DNA of 64,000 bases from JBEIQE01 sp040376705 (lineage in GTDB: Bacteria; Pseudomonadota; Alphaproteobacteria; UBA2400). The translations under genes were made by a program, and so were the position numbers. Of this stretch, positions 53,407 to 62,694 are shown piece by piece; within the stretch, counting starts at the first letter, position 1, and every line of letters begins with the position of its first letter. The stretch is taken from contig JBEIQE010000005.1 in NCBI GenBank assembly GCA_040376705.1, positions 62,001-126,000 on the forward strand. The letters are read 5' to 3'. Under the pieces are notes generated by a model. The model saw only the letters and a list, made by a program, of their open reading frames with translations, was not told the origin of the DNA and made no database searches.

Positions 53407-55842
53407 TTACCTTGCACTATCACCCGGCACGAGGATCTCGCGCTTACCTACATGGTTGGAAGGACCCACGAGGCCTTCCTGCTCCATGCGCTCAATCAGG
53501 CGGGCGGCACGATTGTACCCAATCTGCAGGCAGCGCTGAATGTAACTGGTAGTGGCCTTGCGCTCACGCAGCACAATCTGCACCGCCTGATCATAAAGCG
53601 CATCGCCCGAACCATCGCCGCCACCATCCACACCGGGCATGCCGAAGCTCTCTTCTTCTTCCTTGGTCACATCTTCAAGGTAGCTGGGCTCGCCCTGTGT
53701 CTTGAGGTGGCGTACCACGGTTTCAACTTCATGATCTGATGCAAACGGGCCGTGTACGCGGGTAATGCGCCCACCGCCAGCCATGAACAGCATATCGCCC
53801 TGACCCAGCAGCTGCTCGGCACCCTGCTCACCCAAAATGGTGCGGCTGTCGATCTTGCTAGTCACCTGGAATGACATACGGGTAGGGAAGTTGGCTTTAA
53901 TGGTACCGGTGATAACGTCAACCGACGGACGCTGCGTGGCCATGATGAGGTGGATACCCGCCGCACGCGCCATCTGCGCCAAACGCTGAATGGCGGCTTC
54001 AATATCCTTACCCGCAACCAGCATGAGGTCGGCCATTTCGTCGACCACCACTACGATGTAGGGCAGCTCGGTGAGATCCATCGGCTGGTCTTCAAACACC
54101 GGCTTGCCGGTATCACTATCAAACCCGGTCTGCACACGGCGGGTGAGCACTTCGCCCTTGGCGCGGACATCCCTAATACGTTCGTTATAACCATCGATGT
54201 TACGCACGCCCAGCTTGGCCATGGCGCGGTAGCGGTCTTCCATTTCGCGCACGGTCCACTTGAGCGCGACCACGGCCTTCTTCGGCTCGGTTACAACCGG
54301 TGCCAGCAAATGCGGGATGCCCTCGTAGATGCTGAGTTCAAGCATCTTGGGGTCGACCATGATAAAGCGCACCTGCTCGGGCGTGAGCTTATAGAGCAGG
54401 GAGAGGATCATGGTGTTGATCGAAACCGACTTACCCGAACCCGTGGTACCCGCCACCAGCAAATGTGGCATACGGGCCAAGTCGGCTACCATCGGCTCAC
54501 CGCTGATGTCTTTACCCAAAGCCAGCGGCAGCTTGGCCGGGCCCTTGGTATAAGAGGGGTGTGCCAGCAGCTCGCGCAAGTAAACTGTCTCGCGTTTCTT
54601 GTTCGGCAGCTCGATACCCAGCACATTGCGGCCCGGTACAGTGGCAACACGTACCGAAATTGCACTCATCTGGCGGGCGATATCATCAGACAGGCCAATC
54701 ACGCGGGCAGACTTGGTACCCGGCGCGGGCTCAAGCTCGTAAAGTGTAACAACCGGGCCTTGTGAGCCCTTAAGGATTTTACCCTCAACGCCAAAGTCGC
54801 CCAGCACACCCACGAGGTCTTGGGCGGTTTCGCTGATCTGCGCTTCGCTCTGTTTGGGGCCGCCTTTATCAGGCGTGGCCAGAACCTCGAGCGAGGGGAA
54901 CTCGTACCGGCCATAAGCGGTATTCACAGCCTTGCGCTTGCGTTCGGCGGTGGCGGCCACCTTCTTGGGGCGCTCAGCCGTGCGGCCACCGGCCAGCGGC
55001 AGCTCTTCGGCCACTTCGTCTTCTTCCTCATCCACCTCAAAGCTTTCGGCTTCGGCATCAGCAGGGGTGTCATCCATATTGCGTTCGGTGAGCAGCGGAC
55101 GCTTCTTGCGGCGGATGGGGGCTGCCACTTCTTCAGCATCATCATCCTTACGGCGAAGCTTCACAATAAAGGCCATCACCATGGCAACAGCACTTACAGC
55201 CAGCCAGCGCAGGGTCTTGAGCAGGCGTAGGCCACCCGTACCCCACTGCCCGTATGAGAAGCCCATAGCCGGGAAGAGCATAACAGCCGCGACCACCGCG
55301 CACAGGCCCGCAGGCCAGGCCGCCGAAAAGCCTTTCCAGGCGCCGGGTAAACTGCTGGTCACGATATCGAGCAGGAACAAGCCCACAGCACCGCCGGTTT
55401 GCGCGCCATAAGGCCAAGCGCCAAATTCAGGCAGGCCAGCAAAAGCCGCTGCCGCAAGGAAAGTAGCAACAACGGTAAAGCCAATGCGCCAGCCGATGAA
55501 CGGCAACGGCTGCTTGAGCAGCAGGCGCAGGCCCCAACTACCAATCATGATGGCAGGAATAAACGCAGCAATACCAAGCGACTGCGCCATGAGGTCGGCA
55601 AAGTAACTGCCCGAGGTGCCCAGCCAGTTGAGGGCATTCACATTCTCGCTTGCCGTATTATATGACGGATCGGCCGGGTTATAGGTAAGTAGCGCTACAC
55701 ATATAAGTATAGCGGTGATGACCAACGCAGCACCCATACCCTCGTACAAGCGACGGCGCAGGAACGCCGCCACCAAAGGAGGGAAGAGAGGGGGCCGCCC
55801 ATCCTGCGAGGATGCGGCATAACGGGAACTGGTATATGTCAT
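53407..55842 (-). CDS. ftsK: DNA translocase FtsK
   Basis: 811 aa, inner-membrane anchored division protein that pumps DNA and promotes chromosome dimer resolution. N-terminal transmembrane helices (starting ALVITAILICVALLTY) are followed by a short charged linker. The motor has Walker A VAGTTGSGKSVSINTMI and Walker B YIVVVVDEMADLMLV. The C-terminal winged gamma domain (TSYIQRCLQIGYNRAARLIE) reads KOPS-type DNA. It is short-linker, typical for Alphaproteobacteria, and divergent from the ubiH-type gene. Confidence 0.97.
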   Translation of the reverse strand: MTYTSSRYAASSQDGRPPLFPPLVAAFLRRRLYEGMGAALVITAILICVALLTYNPADPSYNTASENVNALNWLGTSGSYFADLMAQSLGIAAFIPAIMIGSWGLRLLLKQPLPFIGWRIGFTVVATFLAAAAFAGLPEFGAWPYGAQTGGAVGLFLLDIVTSSLPGAWKGFSAAWPAGLCAVVAAVMLFPAMGFSYGQWGTGGLRLLKTLRWLAVSAVAMVMAFIVKLRRKDDDAEEVAAPIRRKKRPLLTERNMDDTPADAEAESFEVDEEEDEVAEELPLAGGRTAERPKKVAATAERKRKAVNTAYGRYEFPSLEVLATPDKGGPKQSEAQISETAQDLVGVLGDFGVEGKILKGSQGPVVTLYELEPAPGTKSARVIGLSDDIARQMSAISVRVATVPGRNVLGIELPNKKRETVYLRELLAHPSYTKGPAKLPLALGKDISGEPMVADLARMPHLLVAGTTGSGKSVSINTMILSLLYKLTPEQVRFIMVDPKMLELSIYEGIPHLLAPVVTEPKKAVVALKWTVREMEDRYRAMAKLGVRNIDGYNERIRDVRAKGEVLTRRVQTGFDSDTGKPVFEDQPMDLTELPYIVVVVDEMADLMLVAGKDIEAAIQRLAQMARAAGIHLIMATQRPSVDVITGTIKANFPTRMSFQVTSKIDSRTILGEQGAEQLLGQGDMLFMAGGGRITRVHGPFASDHEVETVVRHLKTQGEPSYLEDVTKEEEESFGMPGVDGGGDGSGDALYDQAVQIVLRERKATTSYIQRCLQIGYNRAARLIERMEQEGLVGPSNHVGKREILVPGDSAR

Positions 55843-55923
55843 GTCAGGGCGTAGTTTAGCTTTTGTTCTAGAATCCGCACAAGCCGTGGTTTAGCTTGGC
55901 GCGGAGAAAAAGTGGAGATTGCC

Positions 55924-57195
55924 ATGCCGAAACGGAATAAATCGTTAACTGGAGAGTTAACTGCCGATGTAATCGTGGTGGGTGGCGGTCTGGCCGGCCT
56001 TTCGCTGACCGCGGCGCTCGGCAGTGCCGGTGTTAACGCGCTTTGTCTCGATCGTGAGACTCCAGCCGCGCAGCTGGCCGTGAAGTACGATGGCCGCACC
56101 ACCGCCGTGTCCTATGCATCACAGCAAATTCTCTCGGCTATAGGCGTATGGCCACTGGTTGAAAAAGAATCCCAGCCCATTCTCGATATCCGCGTAACGG
56201 ATGGTAATTCACCCAAACACCTGCACTTCCCCTCGGGCGCCGTGAACGGCGAGCCGTTTGGCTGGATCGTGGATAACCGCGAGCTGCGCCGCGGCCTGTT
56301 CAAGCGCCTCGAAACCCTTAAAGATGCGCACCACCTTGCGCCCGCCGCGGTTAAGTCGATCAAGGCACATCCCGATTATGCTGAGGTGGTGCTCACCAAT
56401 GGCGAGGTCCTCACCGCCAAGCTGATTGTAGGCGCAGATGGCAAAGACAGCCTGTGCCGCGAGCAGGCCGGCATCAAAACCCGCACCCGCGCCTATAACC
56501 AAAGCGCGATTGTATGCACCATTGCCTGCGAAAAGCCGCATGAGGGCACGGCTCTGGAGAACTTCCGCCCGGCCGGGCCTTTTGCGGTTCTGCCCATGAA
56601 GCCCTCAAGTAGCGGAGCGGTAGGGCAGAAATATATCAATAAATGCTCGATTGTCTGGTCGGACGATAATGACCTCGCCCCGCATTACCTGAAGCTTTCG
56701 GATGCCGAATTCGTGGCTGAGCTGCAGGACCGGATTGGCGATTGGCTGGGTAAAATCACCCTCGCCTCGCCGCGCTTTGTCTACCCGCTGTCACTGCTAC
56801 ATGCCGCCCGCTATACCGCGCCTCGTTTGGCATTAATAAGTGAAGCTGCCCACCGCATGCACCCGATCGCGGGCCAAGGCCTTAATATTGGTATGCGCGA
56901 TGTGGCCCTGCTGGCCGAACTGGTAGCCGATGCCTTACGTGAAGGTCAGGATATCGGGTCCGAGAAACTCCTCAAAACCTACGAACAGGGCCGCAAAACC
57001 GATACCATGGCCATGCTGGCGGGTACGGATGTGCTGACCCACCTGTTCTCCAACCGCTCGCCCACCCTCACCATGCTGCGCCGCACTGGTTTGGCTGGCG
57101 TTAACCGCACCACCCACCTCAAGGGCTTTTTCATGCGTTACGCCATGGGGCTGGTTGGGCCGCAAACCCGCCTAGGCCAGCGTTTACCATTATAA
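55924..57195 (+). CDS. UbiH/UbiF-family FAD-dependent hydroxylase
   Basis: 423 aa from ATG 55924, which has GGAG 8 nt upstream; the GTG at 55912 would add four residues. FAD motifs: VIVVGGGLAGLSLTAALGSA (Rossmann), VGADGKDS (DG motif), and the UbiH/COQ6 signature ISEAAHRMHPIAGQGLNIGM with RD following. These enzymes hydroxylate the ubiquinone ring, matching ubiG in this window. Which ring position is modified cannot be told (UbiL/UbiH/UbiM all possible). Confidence 0.93.
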   Translation: MPKRNKSLTGELTADVIVVGGGLAGLSLTAALGSAGVNALCLDRETPAAQLAVKYDGRTTAVSYASQQILSAIGVWPLVEKESQPILDIRVTDGNSPKHLHFPSGAVNGEPFGWIVDNRELRRGLFKRLETLKDAHHLAPAAVKSIKAHPDYAEVVLTNGEVLTAKLIVGADGKDSLCREQAGIKTRTRAYNQSAIVCTIACEKPHEGTALENFRPAGPFAVLPMKPSSSGAVGQKYINKCSIVWSDDNDLAPHYLKLSDAEFVAELQDRIGDWLGKITLASPRFVYPLSLLHAARYTAPRLALISEAAHRMHPIAGQGLNIGMRDVALLAELVADALREGQDIGSEKLLKTYEQGRKTDTMAMLAGTDVLTHLFSNRSPTLTMLRRTGLAGVNRTTHLKGFFMRYAMGLVGPQTRLGQRLPL

Positions 57196-57249
57196 AAGCT
57201 TGGATTCGTCGTCCAGCTGTTGTTAAGCTCCCTGCGGGAGACAACAATA

Positions 57250-57684
57250 ATGAAACCCTTGGGCAGACGAACAGGTATGGACCTCGATAATCTCGAAAGC
57301 CGTAAGGACTCCGATATTCTGGCAAGCTTCCACGGCGTTGAGCAAGTCTATGACGAGGCTCAGTGCAAGGATGTATTCATGGCCGTCATGCAAACGCAGG
57401 GCGGTGAAGCACGCATGGTTGGCATTACCCAGATCATGGGTCTGCGCATGGCCTTCACCATGACCAGTGAAGCGAATGCCGGCAGCGCCAAGCGCTTTGC
57501 CCTCTTGCAGCAGGAAGACTTTGCCACCGAACGCGCCAATGCCGCGATTGAGCTGGCCATAGAGGCCGCCAAAGCAGGCACGGCACCTGTCATTTTAAGC
57601 GCTGAGAACTTCCCGGAGAGTGTGGTGAGCGAGAGCGCCGGTATTTTGGCCCGCTATAAAAAGGGCAGCACATTAGGAGGCTAG
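57250..57684 (+). CDS. Small paralogous protein, family 2 member a
   Basis: 144 aa from ATG 57250 with GGGAG 9 nt upstream. Shares with the next genes a module: LASFHGVEQVYDEAQCK, then VFMAVMQTQGGEARMVG (a beta strand, turn, strand), then a helix, and a C-terminal helical part ERANAAIELAIEAAKAG. No signal or membrane segment. It follows the ubiH-type gene by 54 nt and precedes member b by 1 nt, so co-transcription is likely. Unknown function. Confidence 0.72.
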   Translation: MKPLGRRTGMDLDNLESRKDSDILASFHGVEQVYDEAQCKDVFMAVMQTQGGEARMVGITQIMGLRMAFTMTSEANAGSAKRFALLQQEDFATERANAAIELAIEAAKAGTAPVILSAENFPESVVSESAGILARYKKGSTLGG

Positions 57685-57685
57685 C

Positions 57686-58126
57686 ATGGCGCACCTGAGT
57701 GATATCAAACACCGTAGTGATGATGCGCTTTATGCGCGCTTTCATGGGTTTGAGTACGGGCCCGACAACGCTATTCTCGCGGTGATGGAACGTCACGATG
57801 GCAAGCCCGAGATGGTGGGTATGGATACGCTCTACCTCATCCATCGCAATTACGAAGAATGCAAACGCCTGCCGCATCTCACGCCCTATCGCATGAGCCT
57901 GCTCGCAAGTGAAGATGCATTGGTGTCAGATGTTGGCGCGCATATGAATGACGTGCGCATTGCCAGCTTCCCGCCTAAGCGCACAGCTACGTGCCCGACG
58001 CAGGAGTTCATCATCGCTGCGCCCAGCTTCCCTGCCAGCATTGAACAACAGGCCGCAACTGTGTGGCAGAAGTTTAGCGGCACTACACTTGCACGCACTC
58101 TCAAGCCTAATCCGGTGCATTCATGA
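57686..58126 (+). CDS. Small paralogous protein, family 2 member b
   Basis: 146 aa with a strong AGGAGG site. Module: YARFHGFEYGPDNAILAVME, then RHDGKPEMVGMDTLYLIHRN, then a C-terminal part with SFPASIEQQAATVWQKF. ARFHG against member a's ASFHG, and PEMVGMDTL against ARMVGITQI, support common descent. It overlaps member c as ATGA. Unknown function. Confidence 0.72.
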   Translation: MAHLSDIKHRSDDALYARFHGFEYGPDNAILAVMERHDGKPEMVGMDTLYLIHRNYEECKRLPHLTPYRMSLLASEDALVSDVGAHMNDVRIASFPPKRTATCPTQEFIIAAPSFPASIEQQAATVWQKFSGTTLARTLKPNPVHS

Positions 58127-58527
58127 AGTTTCCGTGGCGCAAGAGTGAGCAGAACCCGGCCGAGAAAATCGCCAGCTTTCAAGGCGTGCTTGAGGATCTC
58201 GATAAAACACCCGTCGCCATGTTTGCACTGGTGAGCGGCAAAGAGTTTGGCCTGACCATGGAAGACCTCGGCGAGCTGGTTGAAAACCACAATGAGCTGC
58301 TCTTTCACGGCGGCGCCATGCCACCCGAGGAACGTAATGTTATCGCGCGTGAACGCCAGCTGGCCTATGACGGTGCTTTTGCGCTTTCGCGACAGTTCAA
58401 CCTGCTGCTCGACGACCGCCTGCGCCCTTACGAAGCGCCCAAAGAACGCCAGCCCGGGCCGGCGCAAGCCAATGAGTATGCACAACTCATGCAGCGCCTT
58501 GCCGTTAGAAGCCTGAAGCGAGAGTAA
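58123..58527 (+). CDS. Small paralogous protein, family 2 member c
   Basis: 134 aa, coupled to member b by ATGA. After KIASFQGVLEDLDKTPVAMF comes GLTMEDLGELVENHNELL, nearly the same as member d (12 of 14 residues in GLTMEDLGELVENH). A helical C-terminal half follows (RERQLAYDGAFALSRQFNLL). Charged and soluble. Unknown function. Confidence 0.75.
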   Translation: MKFPWRKSEQNPAEKIASFQGVLEDLDKTPVAMFALVSGKEFGLTMEDLGELVENHNELLFHGGAMPPEERNVIARERQLAYDGAFALSRQFNLLLDDRLRPYEAPKERQPGPAQANEYAQLMQRLAVRSLKRE

Positions 58528-58529
58528 TC

Positions 58530-58925
58530 ATGCCGTGGTGGAAAACCTGTGAGCAGATAGCAGCCCAGCGCCTGAACCGTTTTGTGGTTGCCACCACCGA
58601 TCCGGACGAGGCCTGCATTGCCGTGTTCAAGCGCGAAGATGATGCCGATGTGGGCCTGACCATGAAGGACCTTGGCGAATTGGTGGAGCGCCATCGCGAG
58701 CGCCTTGAAAACAAGCTGACCCCACCTTCACAGCGCGAATGGATGGAGCGCGAGGTCTCGCTGGCCTTTATTGGTGCACGCCGCCTGCAGCAGGTGTTTG
58801 GCCTGCCGCTACACGAAGCCTTCACGCCGCAAACTGCACAGCCCGAGCCTGTGCTGAACGGCGATAGCGCAAAACTCTATACCGGCTTGATGCGCCGCCT
58901 TACCTCGGCTAAACCGGGTTTATGA
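58530..58925 (+). CDS. Small paralogous protein, family 2 member d
   Basis: 131 aa, 2 nt after member c. LNRFVVATTDPDEACIAVF then KREDDADVGLTMKDLGELVE then MEREVSLAFIGARRLQQVFG. The helix GLTMKDLGELVERH and the C-terminal LAFIGARRL pair with member c's LAYDGAFAL. It overlaps the next gene as ATGA. Unknown function. Confidence 0.75.
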   Translation: MPWWKTCEQIAAQRLNRFVVATTDPDEACIAVFKREDDADVGLTMKDLGELVERHRERLENKLTPPSQREWMEREVSLAFIGARRLQQVFGLPLHEAFTPQTAQPEPVLNGDSAKLYTGLMRRLTSAKPGL

Positions 58926-59215
58926 GCAAAACCTACACCATCGTCGAAAAATCGCAGAACAACAGCATGGGGCCCAAGCAGTTTGGGGGCGCGGGCTGGT
59001 GGTTTGTGTTACAGGGTAAGTTTAGCGATATGGCTCCCATGTCGTTTGTCGGCCAATTTGGCAGCGTTGTGACCAGTAACGGCCCGCAGGCTGTGGAAGT
59101 GGTCGATGCGCAGCTGCGCAACGGTGTGCTCTCGGTCAAGCTTGATGGCACCAATGGTGAACTGCTGGACGGAGCGCTGGTAGGCCGTCAGGCCGAGCTG
59201 ACCATTGGCACCTAG
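58922..59215 (+). CDS. Small beta-rich hypothetical protein
   Basis: 97 aa, coupled by ATGA to member d but not visibly of the same family. GPKQFGGAGWWFVLQGKFSD, then VTSNGPQAVEVVDAQLRNG, then VLSVKLDGTNGELLDGA: strands and turns that could form a small barrel. No signal peptide. Unknown function; operon position suggests it works with the family 2 proteins. Confidence 0.7.
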   Translation: MSKTYTIVEKSQNNSMGPKQFGGAGWWFVLQGKFSDMAPMSFVGQFGSVVTSNGPQAVEVVDAQLRNGVLSVKLDGTNGELLDGALVGRQAELTIGT

Positions 59216-59312
59216 CCGACACTAGACGGCACCCGAACCCTACTTGACGCTCCGCACATTCCTGCAACAATTACCTGCATAAGCAGACCACAGAGTTTGC
59301 ACAACAGGGACT

Positions 59313-59729
59313 ATGGGCATGATCGAGCAACTGGCGCGCCGCCAGCCGGGCAGCTTTTTAACTACATATGTTGACGTGGTGAGTAACAACGAGCCACGCG
59401 GCGGCATTGTGTGCATCTTCCAGCGGAGCGATAGCAAACTGGCCTTTGTGCACGAGAGCGACCTTATGCACTACGAGCGCCTGCATAACATGCTGAATGA
59501 CAGTAAATGCGCGCATTTTCCGCTAGTGAAAAACTTCAACCCTGCCTGCCGGGCTGAAGCAGCGCATGAATGGATGGCGCTTGAAGCCGCCCGCGTGGGC
59601 CTGAAACACAAACGCGGGATCGACCCCTACGCCGGCCTCTCGCCTTACGATATTGCCCGCAAACTGTTCGCACGCTTGCGCAGCGGCATTCCTCCCGCCG
59701 GTTATAAAAAGCCGGAAGGGCCGGGTTAA
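59313..59729 (+). CDS. Small paralogous protein, family 2 member e
   Basis: 138 aa, AGGG before ATG 59313, 97 nt after the previous gene. More diverged: FLTTYVDVVSNNEPRGGIVC then IFQRSDSKLAFVHESDLMHY then LEAARVGLKHKRG. The strand-turn-strand-helix (GIVCIFQRSDSKLAFVHESDL) follows the family 2 module. It faces the minus-strand gene at 59742. Unknown function. Confidence 0.68.
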   Translation: MGMIEQLARRQPGSFLTTYVDVVSNNEPRGGIVCIFQRSDSKLAFVHESDLMHYERLHNMLNDSKCAHFPLVKNFNPACRAEAAHEWMALEAARVGLKHKRGIDPYAGLSPYDIARKLFARLRSGIPPAGYKKPEGPG

Positions 59730-59741
59730 CCGGAAATACCT

Positions 59742-60719
59742 TTATTCAAAAGTGGCAGCGATACGCTGGGTGAGCGCGGGCGAAAGTTTATGTGCCTCAT
59801 AGGCCTGACGCGCCTCAGCCTGAGCTGTAAGGGCAATTTCCCTTACGCCCGCATCAGGCCGTTTAGCCAAGACTGACAGACCCTCGAAAACAAGTGCAGG
59901 GCGCATATCAGCACTATCTGCTGCGGCGGCGGTCAACCATTCGTTTAGCTGGCGGTACAGACGCACGGGACCATCGCGCAGGCCATGCTTGCTGCTATCA
60001 TGCACCAGCACACCGCGCTCGGCATTCGCCTCAAGCACGATGTTATCATTCAGGCGCAGCTCAGAGTGGGCAGCAAAACCGACAAAAGCCTGCGCTGCCG
60101 GATGCGCCTCTAGCGCAGCCTTAAGCTCCGGCGCACCCGACATGGCGTTAAGAACATAAGGATAATTCGAGATGATGGCACCGCGCTGGAACAGGCCCGG
60201 AGCGCCAGCGGTCAGGCCCTCAAGTGCGGCCTTGTTCAGTTCGGGGCGGTAGGTTGCAACTGCGCTGGCCAATTCGCCCACGCCGCAACCCGAGGCACTG
60301 CCCAGCAGCATCTGCATACCCTTGGCAACGATATGATCGTCAAGCGCAGGTGCGAAGAGTGACCAGTCTTTGGCCTTAAGCGCAAACGCTGTGAAGTAAG
60401 TGAGATTGTAAGTAACCGGGTTATTTACAACCAGTGCTGTCAGGGTGGTATGCAGCTCTTCCTGCCCATGCTTGAGCAAGCCTGCATCAGGGCGAATGAA
60501 CTCAAACACCGGGTTAACCCAATGCGAGCAGCCATCAGCAACATCGCTGCGCACAAGGTAGCGTATGTCATGTCCAGCAAGTTGGGCTCTGAAGCTCTTG
60601 TCGTCACCGATCTTGCTCACGCAATCGGCCCATTCAAATATACGGCCGTTCTTGAGGCCACGGCGGGCGGCAGAACGATTCCACATTAGGCTGGCGAATT
60701 TTGAAACTGGATTTGTCAT
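59742..60719 (-). CDS. Hypothetical protein
   Basis: 325 aa from ATG 60719; the frame opens at 60767 but the extra 16 residues look non-coding. Alpha-helical and Ala/Leu-rich with LASAVATYRPELNKAALEGL, ALEAHPAAQAFVGFAAHSEL and VREIALTAQAEARQAYEAH. No signal peptide, transmembrane helix or motif that I recognise. It stands alone between the family 2 block and a divergent membrane protein. Confidence 0.75.
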   Translation of the reverse strand: MTNPVSKFASLMWNRSAARRGLKNGRIFEWADCVSKIGDDKSFRAQLAGHDIRYLVRSDVADGCSHWVNPVFEFIRPDAGLLKHGQEELHTTLTALVVNNPVTYNLTYFTAFALKAKDWSLFAPALDDHIVAKGMQMLLGSASGCGVGELASAVATYRPELNKAALEGLTAGAPGLFQRGAIISNYPYVLNAMSGAPELKAALEAHPAAQAFVGFAAHSELRLNDNIVLEANAERGVLVHDSSKHGLRDGPVRLYRQLNEWLTAAAADSADMRPALVFEGLSVLAKRPDAGVREIALTAQAEARQAYEAHKLSPALTQRIAATFE

Positions 60720-60910
60720 GCGCCGTTTATAGTTTCCTGAGGGGGAGCACTTCAAGGTTAATATCAATGGTTAACAGGCCTATTCTCCTGATAAAAACCT
60801 GAACTCAATTCGCAGAAATCACAAGTTGCCCGCAAAGCCCACAGACCTCACTTAAAGTTTTCTTAAACCCCCTGAGGCAGGGTAAAGGCTGCGTGGCGGT
60901 GAGGGAAAAC

Positions 60911-62143
60911 ATGTTCGGTTTTATTTCGCGCCTCTTTGGCCGGGTTTTCTTTTACTGCTTCTTCCTGCCACTGCTGGTGATTGCAGCAATAACAGCTCTC
61001 GTTTTTGTTGGGCGCGATATCTATAATTACCAGAGCACACAAAATCTGCTGCAGGCGATGGAGGCCGCTGACCCCACCGATACAGGCAGCTGGGCAACGG
61101 CAAATGGCCAGATTGCGCTCATCACTGGGCAGCTGACGGCAGATAGATTATCAGACCGTATTACCGATGCCGCGCCGCAGCTGGCGCAATGTGTAGCGCT
61201 GGATGTAAATGTCAAAGAGCGCTGGAGCCGTAAGCGTGGCCGCTCATCCAGCAAAGAGCTGATAGATGAAATACATGTCGCTAACGACCCGCGCGTGGCT
61301 GGTATTGCGATTGACCCTGCCTTCCTGCAACCCAAAGATCTTGGGCTGGAGGGCATCAGGTTTGGCCGTAACTCGGCCCTTGGGTTTTTGTGCGATGGCG
61401 TAAACCCTAATCATACCTGCGAGATCAAAATCACCTGCCTGAATCAGCAGCTGGTTAGTGCCATGGGCGATATGAGCGGTAACACGGCATGGCGCGTCCT
61501 GGCTTACCCCAAGCAGCTGGGTGATGAACACTTGCCCTTGCTGCAGTTAGGCCAGCAAACACCGCGTGAGTTTGCCAGTACCTTCAAACTGCGCTTCAAC
61601 AAACTGGGTCCGGCCAATCTCTTCTTTGCCGGGGTTGGCTTCTTCACTGTTCTGGTTTTCTGTAAAACAAACCGCTTCAAGGCCTTGAGCATGCTGGCCG
61701 TTACTGCTGGCCTCATATGGGCGCCTTATGCCCTGCTCGATCTGGCCGAAGTGGCTTATGCGCCGCTGGTCCTGTTCGTATTTGCAGCGCTTTATCTGTT
61801 CAGGCTAACAACCAGCGGCCTGACACCCTTTGCCGAGGGGTTGGCTAGAAAACCTGCCCCCACCAGCCTGCCTGAGATGATTTACATAACACCAAACTAT
61901 CTGGCGAGCAGTACCGTCCCGCTTGCAGCCGATAGCAGTTATGATGATCTGGTTGCACCAGCACTGGCCTATATCAAAGCCCGCCTTAGCCCCCTCACCC
62001 TGAGCGCGCTTTCCCCGCAGCAACTGGAAAAGACCGTAACCATGCATATCGAAACCCATGCCTGTGAGCGCTGGAAGACACTAACCGAATTGCAGCAAGA
62101 TGGCCTTGTCGCCAAGGTCATTACCGCGCTGAAAAAGAAGTAG
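60911..62143 (+). CDS. Membrane protein of unknown function
   Basis: 410 aa from ATG 60911 (GAGGG 7 nt upstream; a GTG at 60893 is in frame). The first transmembrane helix is near the N-terminus (VFFYCFFLPLLVIAAITALVF cut into its hydrophobic run). An extracytoplasmic domain of about 180 residues with several Cys (GFLCDGV, HTCEIKITCL) follows. Three further hydrophobic stretches lie around residues 240-300 (NLFFAGVGFFTVLVF; FAALYLF), then a soluble tail. Family not recognised. Confidence 0.78.
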   Translation: MFGFISRLFGRVFFYCFFLPLLVIAAITALVFVGRDIYNYQSTQNLLQAMEAADPTDTGSWATANGQIALITGQLTADRLSDRITDAAPQLAQCVALDVNVKERWSRKRGRSSSKELIDEIHVANDPRVAGIAIDPAFLQPKDLGLEGIRFGRNSALGFLCDGVNPNHTCEIKITCLNQQLVSAMGDMSGNTAWRVLAYPKQLGDEHLPLLQLGQQTPREFASTFKLRFNKLGPANLFFAGVGFFTVLVFCKTNRFKALSMLAVTAGLIWAPYALLDLAEVAYAPLVLFVFAALYLFRLTTSGLTPFAEGLARKPAPTSLPEMIYITPNYLASSTVPLAADSSYDDLVAPALAYIKARLSPLTLSALSPQQLEKTVTMHIETHACERWKTLTELQQDGLVAKVITALKKK

Positions 62144-62166
62144 ATTAAGCGCGTCGCCCTAATGCG

Positions 62167-62694
62167 CTAGCGCGCCGCCCAAGTGCGTGGTGGGCCGGTA
62201 TCAATATGCACATGGCCGTTATTGGGATAGAAGGCTACCCCGCCGCGGTTAAGGCGCATCGCCACCGCCGCTATATCCTGCCCGGCTATGCCCGCAATCT
62301 TTATATCTGCCGCCTGACCTTTAAGGTGATAGCTGTTCTCCGCCACCTGGCCCGATTGACGGCGTAGAGCGGCATTGGTCTGTGGCGAACGGTAGCCAGA
62401 GGTGACAATCACCACCGTTTGCGGGGGACGGCCCAGACCCGCTACAATATCGGCCATAAAGTCCAGAAGCCGCGGATCGACCATCACACCCTCAGGGCTG
62501 CGCACATCGCGCATCAGGTAAGAGGCCTGCTGCCAGGCACCAAGGTCGAGCTCGCCATTCGGGTAGCGATACTGCAAGGTGGCACGCTCGGCGGTGCGCT
62601 GGTTCTGGAGCGTGACGATGCCCTGCCCGCGCCGCTCGCTGTAGCTGGCGCAACCTGCCAGCAGCAAAACCATGATTAAGGCAAGCGCGCGCAT
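62167..62694 (-). CDS. DUF882 / MepK-like murein peptidase lipoprotein
   Basis: 175 aa. Lipoprotein signal ending LLAGC, Cys15. The M15-like metallopeptidase motifs are SGYRSPQTNAALR, NSYHLKGQAADIKIAG and NNGHVHIDTGPP, with the His, Asp and His positions expected for zinc binding. The family cleaves peptidoglycan cross-links (as E. coli MepK does). Its start overlaps the upstream regulator stop by one base, so the pair is co-translated. Confidence 0.9.
   Translation of the reverse strand: MRALALIMVLLLAGCASYSERRGQGIVTLQNQRTAERATLQYRYPNGELDLGAWQQASYLMRDVRSPEGVMVDPRLLDFMADIVAGLGRPPQTVVIVTSGYRSPQTNAALRRQSGQVAENSYHLKGQAADIKIAGIAGQDIAAVAMRLNRGGVAFYPNNGHVHIDTGPPRTWAAR

Noticed and set aside
44400..62000. 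Phage or integrative element carrying the unknown gene blocks
   Set aside because: No integrase, transposase, phage structural gene, tRNA or flanking repeat was seen.
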